A stretch of 64,000 nucleotides of DNA, taken from NCBI GenBank assembly GCA_020055645.1, contig CM034546.1, forward strand, positions 102,362,001 through 102,426,000. The letters run 5' to 3'. The notes under the pieces are model-generated. The model saw nothing but the letters and a program-made list of their open reading frames with translations, was not told where the DNA came from and made no database searches. A program made the translations under genes and the position numbers. This DNA is from Tomocerus qinae. Lineage: Eukaryota; Arthropoda; Collembola; Entomobryomorpha; Tomoceridae. Of this stretch, positions 27,201 through 42,200 are shown piece by piece. Every line of letters begins with the position of its first letter. The stretch's first letter is position 1.

Positions 27201-30200
27201 AAAGTACAACACTAATACGTACGATGTTAGTGTCACAGGCTTTTTCAACTATTTGAATGAACTATATAAGTCAGACTAGATTGGACAACATAATAGTACA
27301 ATCAACATTATCAAAGATTTTGCATCTACTTTACTAAGTACAATATAAATATCCATGAGTGAAAATAAATAGTGAAGCGGTTTTATTAAAGATTTGGCTG
27401 TAATAGCTATTAATTTATATGTAGAAGTAAACTGTAGAGTGCTGGTATTATAAGCTTCTTGAACTGTTTGAACCAAATAAGCTATAAGTAACATAGTGTG
27501 ACAGTCACAATAGTATAATACCATAATAACATAATGCTTAATGACCAACGTTATCATTACCAACTTATTGTTAACTTGCTTGCTTCTGATTACTACCTGC
27601 AAGAAAATTATATAAATGGACATTAATGGTGATTAAAGATGTGGTTATTTTAGACATGCTTATTAACTATTACAAATATTTAGAAGTAAAGATACCTATT
27701 CAAAGAGTAATAACTATAGTAAGCAGACAAATAAGTATTTAAAGTATTTATCTATGCAATGGTACAGATTAGCCTAACTCACTCCTATATAGCAAAATTA
27801 ATGTACCTACTAGAAAACGTATTGTTAAAATTAGGGACGAAACGAATGAATGTGAATTGGAGAACTGGTGAAGTCCCATGGATATAGTGCAGAGAGTAGA
27901 ACATCGATTAAGTGCATCTGCCTACCTTTATGTGTACCACTAAAAACGAATGTGGGCAGAAACTAGAGCTTGCATTATTATTATTAGTTTCGGTCAATTG
28001 ACGTTTTACGAGCAAAGTGAATTATTTTGACTGAATATTGTAATAACAATACAATGCAATAGTATAGGTAGATAGAGGAGAGTAGTGTTCTATTAATGGA
28101 GATATTCCTACTAGGTGTAGTAACAATATGTTACAGTTATGACTTATTTTTTATGTAGCTCAGAGTCGTAGGAATTATGAGTTGTATGCTAGGAATGGAT
28201 GTGGCATCAGGACATAAAGACATTTTATGTTTATCTGAAATTACTTTTCGTGTTTGTAAGTTTGCCAAATAAACATTTCTATTTTCCTTATGCCAAATAT
28301 CATTAAGGTTCAAGAATTGCAGCTTATCATCTGTATATATACATTCTGAGAATGAGAACACGCATTTGCGATATTCATGCTGACGATCTAAATGAAATGT
28401 ATAATTTTGTAGGTTATTATGATAGAATGGCACATGGGAATATTTACATGTAATTTATAGTTGCCTATATCTTCCTATCTGCTCTCAGAGGAATCTACAT
28501 TTATAATATTGCGTCGTCATTTCTGTTTATACAGTCGGGAACACTAAAATGCGTGCTTGGTATTGTTACTAATAAATTCAGTATATACCAACAATGAGGA
28601 ATGTAGTTGAGTTTTAGTACTTTCCTAATTTGTATGAAACATAGCCGTAGCTGCAGTTCCTGTCTGTCTCATGCCCATTGTTGATTATCACAGTCACTGT
28701 CCATTGCCCACGCCTCGGGCCAACTGCAAATCAAATATTTTTTGTTCAGGTGCCAAACGCTGTCGTTGAGTAAAGATAAAAGTTTATGATGTTCAGACAG
28801 AACATACACACTTCTTTATTCCTGGGTAATATTGTAGTAAAAGTATGTTCCGACACTACTGAATGCTACCAAATTACAAGCCAACCCTAGAATTAAATAC
28901 ATGATGTGTTCAGAGGATAAATACGTAATCCCTCTCTGGATACAATTACCATGGGCTTCACCATTTGCTGAAAGGTCTAATAATGAAAATGATCTAGTAA
29001 TGTACACATCTGTATTATTTTGGACTAGCCGTGCACTCTAATATTAGTGACAGGGCATCATGTCTAATTCATTACTGATATTACAGAATGAACAAATAAA
29101 GTAGTAACGGAAAGGTACATACAGGTGCGCTTTAACAAACTTAATTGGATTTCTTTGAAGCCTAGCTTGACATGGCTTTTTGAGGCTTGTTTTTTGTTAG
29201 TGCATAAATATATTTGGTGTATCTGATGGTGAATTTCGTATATTCAGTCTCTATCTATAGGTACAGTTTTCCATTTGTAATACTAGTTCTTTAATATTTA
29301 TTATGGTGTGCTTCGGTAGGTAGAAGGTACTAACCAGGAATACAATGGACTCGAATGCATTTAGGATTAGTACGTTGATAATTTCCTTCCTGCATGTAAT
29401 GCGAACTGTAACCGTGAACTTTATGGACCATTTTACTAGCTGACGAGATGAGTAAAGAAAGGGGTACAAGAGATAGAGACGCTGTGTACGAATGTGATCC
29501 AAGTTTGTAAATCATTTCAGTCATTCGTTTGTAAAAGGACTTACAGTGTTGGGAGTGTGGAAGTCAAGTTTTTCTTTATCTCTTTCTGGATATGGTACTG
29601 AAGTTTTAGCTAACAAAAAGCGATAAGTGCGAACACACTACTATGTGTTACATTATTTGATCGTTGTACTTGAAAAAGTTTATTATTTAGCTGCAGCCAA
29701 GCTGAGCTGACTAGGCTAAGGATATCCTTGAATAAAATTCAGCGTATCTGTACTTTGTGTATAAGACGTTGCGTTTTATTAATGTTAAGTCTATAGAAGC
29801 AATGCAATGACATTTTTATAACAATGTGGACTGTAATTTTTACCATTTTTGTTCACCATTAGGATTCATTCGCCGCTTGCTCTTGGTACCCAAATCCATG
29901 CAGGCAGGCAGTGTAGCAGATTCAGTTTTGATAGTCAGGAAGCCGGCCCTGAGCTTTCGATACATTCTTCTCTCCGTAGTACTCACAAAAATCCTCATTT
30001 CTTGTCCTCAATTCTCATATGTACAACCAACTTCTTTGTCAGTGTCCTCAGTGTTACTAGTGATTATTTTGCAAAAACCAACTTGCGCTTCATCTGTACT
30101 ACAACAAAAATTTCATTTTCATCTGTAATACACAAGTAAAACAGATTAACAGGTCAATTAAAAATAACATTGCTTTTAGTGCTCGGCGATTGTTCTGTGA

Positions 30201-33200
30201 AATAACACATACTCGTTAAGCTGATCTACTTGTTAAGACAGATAAGGTTTTCAGTGAATTAAATGTTATGTCAAATATTGCACTTTTTGTGAATACGGAT
30301 CATCAAATCCTTCCTGTGTGTAGTTTGCAGTGGCACAATTTTGTTATCAAATTGTACTGACAATTTTTAAAGTATGGTGAATTACATTATATTATATTCC
30401 TACTATTTGTATGAATGAATATGGACTGAAATACTGTTTTATCTCTTCTTAAGCGCCTGTAATATGCAAGCAAACACTACAGTAATGGTAACGTCCTAAA
30501 TATTTTACTGTTGATAATTTTTATATTGAATTCTTTACTTAGTAGTATTTAGAAAAATTGCATGATTGGTTTAGTTTTATTCCAAAGTCCAAATTATAAC
30601 GAAATGAATTAATACATTACATACTGTACATAGTAGATATTTCACAATTTTCTCTATGTAGGTGATATCAGTATTTAAGAAGAAATTTTGTCTGTTTTAG
30701 TTTGATGTTTAGAAGCTTAAATATCTGTTACAAATAAGTGATATCGTCATATGCCCCATTTGGGATCATCTTTACGATTATTATTTTTATTTTAGTTTAC
30801 ACGTATGTGTATACAAGTACATTGTTTACATGTTATACAAGACTTGAATTATAGATGTAGATACTAGTTGATAATATCCTGTGGAGAGTTAATAAAGTGC
30901 AAAAATTACTAATGCAGCTCAAATACCAGTTGAGAAAGTCCAAATAGAGCACTTCATTATCTTGGTAATTGCATTACTTAGTGCTTCATTTTTTATTTAC
31001 TTATAATGTTCTAGCTAAGTGCATATAAGCATTATAAATCAATTGTTCTGATTAAAATTGAAGAGAGTTAGCCATTAATTATTATGTGCATTTGTATGCA
31101 TATAAAATATAGGAACATTATTGTAGAAAATTAATATTACCATTATATTACGAAAATACTGCGCGTACACTTGTCTTGTGTGTCTAGCTAATTTTGAGTA
31201 GTACTTTTATATTAATTTGTGTTGTTTAATTAATTGCACACTTTCTAATAGAATATAAGTAATACATTGTATTTACTCTACTGTTACATATTATTTGCAG
31301 TTTTTTGGTATCCTCTTCTTTCCTACTTATAATAATGTGAAGAGAAGGTAAATTTTTCATGCTAAGTAAATAGTTGCTAGTGAAGATATGTAGGAGAAAA
31401 TAGTTGTAGAAATCGACATTACCTTTTATATGTATCAGTATACTTTTAATTGTTTTATTATGTATTTCTTCAACTGTATACATAATATTGGTACGTATGT
31501 AAGTACTACTGTGAAATAAGTTAAGATTACACCAAACTGATAGTTAAAATAGTCAGCAGTTTATTACGACTTAAAATGAACGGCTCTAATTGGTCTTCCA
31601 TAAAAAATTTCTCGGTCTAAGTTGTAAATGATAAAATGGACAAGTTTAATATGTAGTAATATTAGTGCCAATTTATGTATGCAAATAATATTGTAGTTAC
31701 AATCTTAACTACATCTTAAGCCTTTCTTCGCTTGTATTAAATATGCATAGAATTACTTGTGTACGTATGCGTCAATGTATTCTATTATTGATAGGAATCT
31801 TTAGAGAAGTGCAAACATGCAATTAACTTTTTGTAATGTGATTCAAAAGTAAATTTCAACGATGTAGGTAAATCTGTTTGCTGACAGTAAAATTGGCAAA
31901 TGGGGTTTTCCTTTTAAAATGTATTTACCCAAGTGCTCATTAGACACTTACTTGGCTTGGAAGATCTATCTAGCATTAAATGCTTCTTGTTTAATGGTGG
32001 TAACTAGCATAATAGCAACTGGTATTTAGTATGTTACTACTTGCAATCTTTAGAATCTGGTTTCAAATAAGAAGAGTGCAATTAGCCTAAGCATAGTATC
32101 ATTGAACAATACTAAAAATCTGGGTTTATAGCTGCTTGTTTAGATGTGCAGTACAATTACTTCATTCACAACTTTACAGTCAATCACAAACTCACAATGT
32201 GTATATTCTCACTTGTGTAAGTGAGTGGGTGGGTGGACGTGAAATGGTTATCATAGCATAACATAGCATAGGTGAGCGAAACCAATGCAACAATAATTAG
32301 CCGTCAACAACAGCGGAGCTTTGTTCTCCTTTTTCCTTCTCCCCTACTTTATGCTTTAATTATTTAATTTGGATTAAATATGTAAACACTCACTGTTTGG
32401 TAAAATGCCATTGTTTGGTTTACATAGCCAGAGGCACAACGTAGTCGCCTGACACACTACATTAAGTTACACAAATAAGTAAATATTGTCATGCCAGATA
32501 CATATAGGTACATGTGTGTCTTGTGTGTAGCTATAATATTACTTTATTATACACAATAATGCACTAAATGCATATAGCAATGGTTAGAGTAATTTAGTAG
32601 AACAAACGTATTATACAAAATTACAGGTTATTAGTGTCGGCTGCTATTTACGCATTTTATTTGTTTTCCTTAGTGAATCAGAAGAGAGTTGTTTGATTTA
32701 TGATCGTGTGAATTTTGTCATTTCAGTATAAAAAACAACTTTCAATTCTACTACGAATTGGTAGCATTCATGGAAAATAATGTTATAGCAGACCTCTTGT
32801 TAAAACTAACAGTTAAAATATTTTATAGTGTAATTTCAGAAGGTTGCTTTTCTAGAGTTTCAATATTAATTGAATACTTAAGTTTAATTAAACAAGGCTC
32901 CCTTCAGAGAACCTGACAAATGAGTTTAATTAGCAATGCTTAAAATAGTAATGACAACGATTGCCTTGAGGTTGAAAGAAAGTCGACCTTTATATATGAA
33001 TATGAACATTGAGTTTTGGATTATTCTCATCAACTCCTTTGTATTTATTTGTAGTAATAGTTATGTATGTGTATGTATCTACTAATTGTATTTTTCTGTG
33101 TCAATAAGTTATGTCAATGAGCTTGGCATTTAATTTCTCCACGTTAACTCCATAATAGTTACCCTTGCTTAAAGTTTTCTTTGTTTAAGGCATGATGTGC

Positions 33201-36200
33201 AATTTCAAATGCAATCTAAAACTAATCATAAAACTCATCAGACTGGAAATAGCTTTACACCAGGAGGAATCTCATTAACACCTTCGATTATTCAGTCTCG
33301 GTACATTAAAGACAAATACTCTATAAAGATAGGACATTCTGGTATTGATTTAGTAATGCGAGTGGCAAGTACACTTTTGTGTATCACTTACCATTCCTTA
33401 TTAGTACAGGGATATAAAAAAGAATTTGCTTTGGTTAACCCATAAATGTTACTTGATTGTTAATCCTCTTTTTTATAACATCAATATTTTTTAAAATACT
33501 AGCTTACGGTTACATATAAAGTAAACATTAGTCATAAAACTTACTTTATAGTGTACGCTGATTAATGTACCATATGTCACACTTTATAATGTATAATTTT
33601 GTGCATCATACGGATGCAGTTATGATATTATACTTCTACCGTAGAGAATAAATGAACAAACGTAGGTATTTTTAGTAGATCTGTGTTAGCGAAAATGACA
33701 AGGTGTCCTTATATTGCGATATGTAGTGTCAAGTTATTTAAGTCAGTCTCAAATATTTGTGTATTGCAGACAAGATAAGTTTTCTTTATAAAGGCACAGA
33801 TAATTTAATACGTCGTATATCTTACATAGTGGATGGAGCAGTGTTTGGTGCTAATTGTATTCGTATTTACAAACAAGTTGGGTGTAGTGGGCCAAAGTCG
33901 AAATAAATAGTGACGTGACGGTGATTGCAGGCTTTCTGTTGTGCCTTACTGTCATTTTGGAGACAGGTTGACTGAGCATTGAAGACATAATAATACAGCG
34001 GTTTGGCCCTCTCTTCTCACAGTCGCCTTGTTTTCTATCTGATGTGGTTTCCTTTGCTTTCCTTTGCTTATCATTAGCACTCTTGCCATGCCTGACTATT
34101 CCAACTGCAAAAGTATTCTAGCAGCACAGATAGTCCTACTTACAAAACGAACAAAATCACTTCAATGTCGAATCCATGGGATAGAATCTCTAATATCCTA
34201 GTGACTTATCTTTTAACTATTCTAAGTAAGGCTTAAGCGAATTCGTGCTACGTCATCATTATCTTATTATAATAATTACATCGTACGTCTTGTTTCTGTC
34301 TAGAGAGTTGTGGTAGGATTTCCATATACGACATTGAATGTTTGCAAGAAATCTTGTTGACTTACTTCAAACTTCGATAGCTTGGCAATTTTATTTTCTA
34401 TCACGCGACTTTGTTGTTCAAAATTTTTGGTTTACCATTGCGGAACTGATTTAGTATTTACAATGTACATATTAGTAAAAGGTAAAATTGTTATCAGCCC
34501 ATTTTCACTTGAGATAAATAAAACTTAATAATTATTGTATAGAGTATTTTTATGATAATGAAACTAGTACCTGCTTATAAGTATTATGTAAATATACATA
34601 GACTTGTGCTCATGTTTCTTCATTCAATAATAAAAATTAGGTTGAATTTTAATAATTACGTAATTGCTATTGTGAAATCGAAGACCTCGACTTTGAAAAA
34701 ATGAAAACTAGGAAGGATCATTTACATTTACATGTAGCCGACAATAATGATAAAGTGTTTGATTACACACACGTATTTAGTACATACCTATAGGGTATAC
34801 AATATGATTAATCTGTGCATAGTTTTGCATGCCAGATTCAGTAATTGAACACGTAGCAGAATTCATTGAGCACAGATAACATGCATGTAACAAAAGTTAA
34901 AACGAAGGATGTCGTCATTTTCAAACTATTTGCCCCAAATGCCTTAATATTTATTAGTAAATGGGCAGACAGTGCATGATTGAATATGAAACAATGAAAA
35001 TTTATTTGTTAAAAACAAGTTATGTTTTCTGTTTAGCTAGAAACTAAAAAGTTTATCTTGTTTTCAAATTCTACCTGTAAGTCGATATCTAATTATTATG
35101 TCTTACTTATTTGAGGTTTATTTCGCTGTAGAGGATTCATCGCATGTTGAATGCTCATTTAAAATGTCCAATTGGAAATTAATATCAAAAACAAAGTTTC
35201 TTGTTTAAAAAACTTGAATACAGATGCTTCTACTGTTTTCAATGAATGTTATTCATTCCTGATTGTTTAAACACATAGTAATGTCCATAAAGTCCATTCA
35301 GCCACTTTTCTGTAAGCATAATGTTAGTTTGAAAGGATGATGATTCTATGCAAATCAATGTACATAATTTGTGTTTACCCTGCTGAACTGAATTATATTA
35401 TTCTATGATAGAAAGTATTATGTACTATGTAGGTGTTTCTTCGGATCATGTAATAGAGTAAATTCATAAAGTATGGTTGTCTTTTCCTCAGTCCATTCAT
35501 AAGTAACGGTTGATTGCCGAGTGACTTGATTTGAGTGTGAGCTGAGGGAACGGATAAAACCGGCTTTGCCGGTTGCCATTTGTTTGTTGTTTGGTGGTCT
35601 CTTTTACGGATACCCTTTGCCCTTTTCTAATACGGATGGAAAACGCTGTGTCTCTGGCCATAACATCACACCAAGAGTTGTGTAAATGTAATCATTGTCT
35701 ATATGCTCCTTAATTAAATGCTTACTGTCATTTACGACGTTATGTTCTATCAGATTTTGTACGGGATAGGAGTGGGAAAGAAAAATAATGGATGCTAGAA
35801 GGGTTTAGTTGGTTTACAGGTAACTAACAATAAGTATGATTTGATTTCTCGATACAGTCTGTCATAGTCATAGGAATGTACCCTAACATATTAGCGTAGT
35901 TATCTGAAACCTTTTTCAGGTAGGTAGGTACATTCACATGGGAATCGGTAAAAATGTTCTAAGAAGTATCATATTCTGTAGCATTGTTTTCGTAGCATCA
36001 TAGAGAATGATTGTCGTCCCTCTATGTTTACTATCTTATTACAACACGTGAAAAGTTGTACTATTTAATGTGTGTGAAGGTATGTAGAATAGATAAATAT
36101 GTGCGTTAGGATTATAACAGGGTGGTGATGCCATTTATTTTCTATGCACTATATACACGTGTAAGTATACTTAAGGTAGGGTTACAAACCACATCTTCAG

Positions 36201-39200
36201 CTTAGGTATGTATTGAATCATGAAAAATATTCTTCTGGTTTCAATACGACTTTTTACGTTGTGTTATGCATTGCTCATCTTCAAGTTATGCTCTTGTCCA
36301 TTTTCATATGTATAAGAAGATCAGACAGATCTCATCATGTGGATGAATAAGATAATCCTCATAGCCTTTGGCTTGGCCTCCCTCCACTTTTCGCGATGAT
36401 ATTCCTTTCCATAGCGCAATGCAACGGCTAGTCACAGCCAAGACCTTGTTCTTTCTAGTATTGGTATTAAGTTAAGCCATAGACACACAAAAGATGTTAC
36501 TTAAAAAACACATTGGAAAGAGAGTACTGTACATTCTAGGACCACAGTATAGAAATCACGATGAAAAGACGGACGATTGAATCTTCTCGTTTGTTAAATC
36601 AAAGTATCGGATCACAGAACACCAACAAATGCCACGAAACGAGAGTTCTAGTTAAAGGCCAAAGTGTGGGTTGACGCAATAAGATTTACATATTATTTAG
36701 AGACTTCACAACTCGATACAGATTACACTGGGAGTTCCGTCTTTCAGTCTTGTGCTTCGTGTTCGTGGTATTTCTGTTACGGTGAAAGACAGACCAGTTT
36801 TTCTTGGAATTTTCAAAGAAAATCTCTTTCCGAGGCGTTGTCTTCTAGATTGTGGTGTTAATAATAGCAAATAAATCAGATTAAATACTACTGTACTATT
36901 TAATTAGCGATTTGTGTTTTTGAAACGCAAGTAATTTGCCTCGTTCTCACTTGATTTTCTACACAGTAGCTCTAGCAAGTGTTGTGATGTGAAAGGAAGG
37001 AAACTACTTACGAGGAATGTCACTAATTAGATTGCCAATTGTTTCTTGCAGTAAAATATCATTTGTATGAAGATTGCATTGTACTTATGTGTATTGTTGT
37101 TCAGACGGAGGAAGTTTATAGTAGGTGATAAGATGAGAAAGTCTATTTTTTGCATTAATCCCTCGGTATTTCACACTCTTGTTCAATGTAGTGTTTAACT
37201 TATGGTTTCAGGGACATGTGTATTCTATCACAATAATTTATTTCATACTGTAGTAGGTATTAAATCCATCTTTAGTACTTCTGAGGTTGGAGAACTTGGA
37301 AAAGTCACAACAAAGGTATTATTTTGCATTGTAGTAATTTTGAAGCAGTGTGTAGAGACAAATTCGTCAACGTATCAATCGCCTTTAGTTCCATTTCTTG
37401 TTTGCTCGTGCTTCTTTGGTTCTTGTCATATTTGTATTGTGCATATAGCAGAAGGACTCATTTGGATAAATAGGAAAAGATACACAAATAGTTACGGTGA
37501 CACAAAAGGATTATAGTGACAAACGGATTTCCTGTATCTGTGTGCAGTGGAGTGTGCGTGTATTGTTTTGGCACAGCCCGAATTCCAAGAATATGGGATA
37601 CTGCGTTCTCTCACAGTTACGTGCCTTCTTCCCCTTAATGGATCCAATGACAGTTTGGGTTTCGCGTGTTTAAAGCTTTCTAGGACTGGTTTTACTTGAT
37701 TTGATTTGTGAGCATCGAGTGATTGCATATTAAATCTGCATTGCATTACACTACCTATGTGTAGTTAATATGGATGCGTCTAAGTAAGCTTTTAAATACA
37801 ATTACATTACATGTAATACCTTTGCCAAAGTGGAATCTAGTTGTTATTCTATTATGTCCTTCGTGCAAAATTTCTTTCTAGTCCATAACGCAATAAACAC
37901 CGGTTGAATTGTTCGAGGCATATGTATAGCATAGATTTTACGGTGTATATAGGCCTTGCATGTGTAGCTTATGTACACGTAGATGTAGTTATTTAGGTAT
38001 ATGTGCCTCTGCACTTGGCTCTTGACAGCAGATGAGATTTATTTCCATTTACAATCGCCTTCAATTAAAAGGTCAATAGTTTTTTGGGTCAATCCAGTCT
38101 TGTCCTTGTCATCTTGAAATGAAAAGCTGACCAAATCAATAATTAAAACCTTAGCTATGATTATAATATATCAGTGCGCTCCACATTTCAGTAGCATGCT
38201 ACAATTTTCAACCATTTTTAATAGTGGTCTACCCCAAAATTTATCAGCGCATCATTTCACCTTTGGGTACTAAAAGTTAACCTGTACGAATATTCACAAT
38301 GTTTATGGAAATATATTCAACTCTAAATTAACATTGCTACTTAGTCTCTTATCGTATCAACCCAGAGTTCATTTTATCTATTCTGCGACCATGTCCAAAT
38401 TTATTGCATGATACCTGACGGAGCAATACGATTTTGCTTGCGATCTACAGCTACGTATGCAGAATAAGTGTTTATACTATGGCACAAAATAAACGAAAGA
38501 GAGACGAATTTGCGTAGGAATTTTCGTGTCAATTTAGGTGTGTATGTGTAAACTTGCACTTGATCCTACTTTTCTAAATACCAACGTCTTCTTTTGGTAT
38601 ACATTTATAAAACACGCATGTACTTACAAAGAAGTGCTAAGTGCATGATACAAGTGTTAAATTGCTTTCCGTGTACATCAAGATCATTAATTTATTCATT
38701 TTGTAATTTTATTAATGTAAATAGCCTACTCTTTTGACTAAGAAGTATTAATGTATGTACACGAGTTTTACTTTTGCATTGTTAAGTTGGGTATAGGTAC
38801 ACCTACAGTTTAAGACGTTTTCGACAGAAACAGCATTATTTATCACATTTTGTGAATAATGATGTTGCTCAAACCGGAATATACCAAAATACTAATCTTC
38901 ATTTCTTTATGTATGTAGTGTAGTAGATAGTGTGCATTAATTAATTTTTGCAATTTAATGTAGTGTAGAAAAGAGTTGGGAACATGTGGGTATAGTTAGA
39001 GCAGGCCACATCACACTATCTGCTATTAGATAAACGGAAAATTGCCCATTTAATCATTGGTTGTATTTATGCATGTACATTTAATAGAATAGGGTTATAG
39101 ATATTGGAAAACAGTTAAGATTAACACGTTCATGCAAAACCAGTCCTACTGCTGACTGTCCTTTGGTGGATTTGATGGGTATGGTAAATGTGGTGTGTAT

Positions 39201-42200
39201 GATGTGAACATGAAGAGAACACTATTGTGGTTTGGTCATGTTGTATTTGTCAAAGTTGTTAAATGATAAGTACCTACTACGATTTGATATGAGATGAGTA
39301 GTAGTATTATCTATGTGATAGTGATATGGATCACCTTTATCAAGGTAGTTGATCCTTTTTGTTTTATCCAAGAGGCATCCCAACCCGATTTCCACTCTCA
39401 ACTTGGCTCTACAGCTTTTCAGTAACATTATTATTCTGTCTCTTCAGGTCATACTGTCTGAATAACATTTCTGAATGGTTTAAGTTATTATATTGTGTAT
39501 ACCTGTATTTACATACCAGTCTAATAACTACGGTATTTTTGACAAGTGGATGGGTATCGAAGAAAGGCAATTGCACTTGACTAGCTTCAGGTGTCAACAC
39601 ACATGTGCGTCTCAATACTTGTTTGACAAAATAAACCACCTAAGTAGGCACTAGTACTATAATAAGTGTATAAATACCAACTTTAGGGATTGTTTGCATT
39701 GTTTACTTGACATATAAAAGGATATAGTCAATTTCTTAAGAAATTCAATAATATGTGACATCCTATTTAGTTTTGTCTCCATTCTGTCTGGGACAGTTGA
39801 ACTCGGAGTTGTTCTTCATTCAAATCTATTTCCTGGAGCGATGTAGAAAATTAGGTCAAGTGAGCAAGTCAAATTACTCGCCTATAAATAAAACGGTATA
39901 AGAATTTCCATATTTACAACCGAGTTTCCAACAGTTTTCTTTTTGAGTTCGCCGTAGTAGCAGTTAAGGAAATTGGATTCTTACTCATCTGATAAATTAT
40001 TTCCTGTGCATTGCAAACTAAATGCAAAATGACTAATATATTCGACAAACTCGAGACTTATTGGAGGGGTGTAGCCGACCCCATGACATATTATAGTGAA
40101 AACTACCAAAAATGTAAAAACACAAGTACAAATAGACATTCAGTTTCAGCGACTGCAAATGTCTCTGTTAACGTTAATGTTAATGGGAGACCCGCTCATG
40201 CTCCCGTAACCAACATGAGATTTGATCGAAATCGCAGATGCCAAAGTTCTCTTTCTCTCTCTGTTCATCAGCAGTTGAACAATTTGGGTAGCAATGCATG
40301 TTTATACATTCAGAAGAAATTCACTCACGGAAACTCAAGTGCAGATTTACAAGTTTCTGAGACTAAAAAGGATTCCAATGCCTTTTTACGTAATTCCTGG
40401 AGTGTAAGGAAATTACGGAAAACTTCCTGCAACCGAAGCCATAGTGCTCTTGTTCCTGACGGTGAACGTGATGGGAATAATATTCCTGGATCTACTGAGC
40501 CTAATTCTGGGAGCCAACATGAGTAAGCGGAATAAATACATACATAATAAATCCAATCACCAAAACGTTTCCTTCGATCCAGTAGATATGTTTGGTAATT
40601 CAATTATAGAGCACTTTAGATCTTGCTGTAATGAAGTAGCTAGAAAGCAAGTGCAAGATCATTTTTCTTGTTACTTGGCTGGCGTGTAAATTGTTTTGCT
40701 AAAAGTTATTATTCGGTATTGCTAGTTTAATATATTTATTACACTTAGCAAATAAAGATAGGAGACACCTTTACGTGTTTTTCAAAGGTTCACGGCTGGT
40801 TTGTGTTAAGTACTACATGGAATGAAGTTGACGTCAGCCTATGAGCTTATTTGGTATTATTCGTGAGTACGCATTTTATTAATAAAATTATTAGTTATAA
40901 CTACAGCCTACTTATCTGTACGGTTAGTTAAACTTTAGAACTAATAAAGCTTTACATCAGCCACCGTTGGATAACCTTATTAATTTTGTTTATGCTAATA
41001 ATTAAATTATCATTGTATCAATTTACGCACGGGGATTCACATTAGTGTTTGTTTGAGCTCCGAAAGATCAGCAACTATATCATATTACATAATAGTGTCG
41101 CTGCTAGTGTATAGGTAATAATTGTTATCTATCTAAAATCAGCACATAATAACATTTACTAAATCTGATACTTCATCTACTACATTTATTTTTGATTAAA
41201 AAATCATTTACCAACCCAATTATAAGCAAAAGATAAAAGTTGAAGTGCCTATGTTGTATTCTTAGTGATATAAAACTAACTACACGGTAAGTAACGTACA
41301 TCTGTACCACTGACGTTACATCTAGAGTGTTTAGTGAAATTGTACATAGGATTTTCAAGTGGGTAGATATATAGACTCGTTTATAATCAACATGAGTTTT
41401 AGTGTGACCATTTAAAGAGTTGTTCACTAGGGGTATAGTCTAGTATTATTTATCTCTGCTAATTCCAGTTGAAGTACATCAAGACTATTGTATTGGTAAT
41501 ATATTGTCATAATATTGTATGGAGGTACCTTATACTATCTTACCTTATATTGCACAATTTTTTGATCAAGGTTTTCCAAAAAGAGTTTGTTTCACACTTC
41601 ATGTTGAGATAACCTTTTCATTCATTCATCAAAAATATTATACGTAATATTTGGTAATAAGTACTATCGTCATTATTTCTAGGAACAATATTAATTAATT
41701 TTCCCCCACCCTCAATTCATACTTTAGTTTGGGCACCATACATTTCAGATGAAATGTTTTACACGATAAACATAATTATTAAGAAATCTTTTTGCACATA
41801 ACAATTTGTGGTTAAAAGAGTGCTCATGTACTTGTAATTAGTTATATAAGTAAGCAGATGAAGTGTTTTATTTTTCATGTACTACAAAATGGTGTCTAAA
41901 AGTGTATGTACATGTATATGTCATAAAAGGATGATACCAATAAAACTAGCTGTCATTCTGTATTAATTGTAAACTGAATTAGTACTTTAGAAGCATGTAA
42001 TTACATTTCACCTACACTACAATCAATAGTGTGGGTGAAAGTAAACTTAAGATAAAAATAAACAGTAGCAAGAGCCTGTGTTGAATGTTAAGTACTCTAA
42101 AAGTGATAATCTAATGCTTATGTATATCTGTATCTATGTGTTAGTTCATGATGACTACATTTATGATGTGTATGTTACTATAATGATACATTGACACTTG

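Larger units (their letters stand above)
21205..39880. other. Large intron of the RhoGEF gene
   Basis: About 18.7 kb separates exon 1a from the second promoter. It is AT-rich with scattered short ORFs lacking coding character. Exceptions noted separately are candidate exons at 29863 and 33190 and a perfect hairpin at 35558. Simple runs of GTGTGT and CTCTGT occur at about 25445-25545. I see no nested gene. Confidence 0.6.

Noticed and set aside
36664..37516. ORFs of 65 and 104 codons in the large intron
   Set aside because: Cysteine- and aromatic-rich with no family match and no phase-compatible splice sites.
42001..42044. Calling the hairpin a microRNA gene
   Set aside because: The stem is about 18 bp and the whole hairpin 44 nt, shorter than usual animal precursors.
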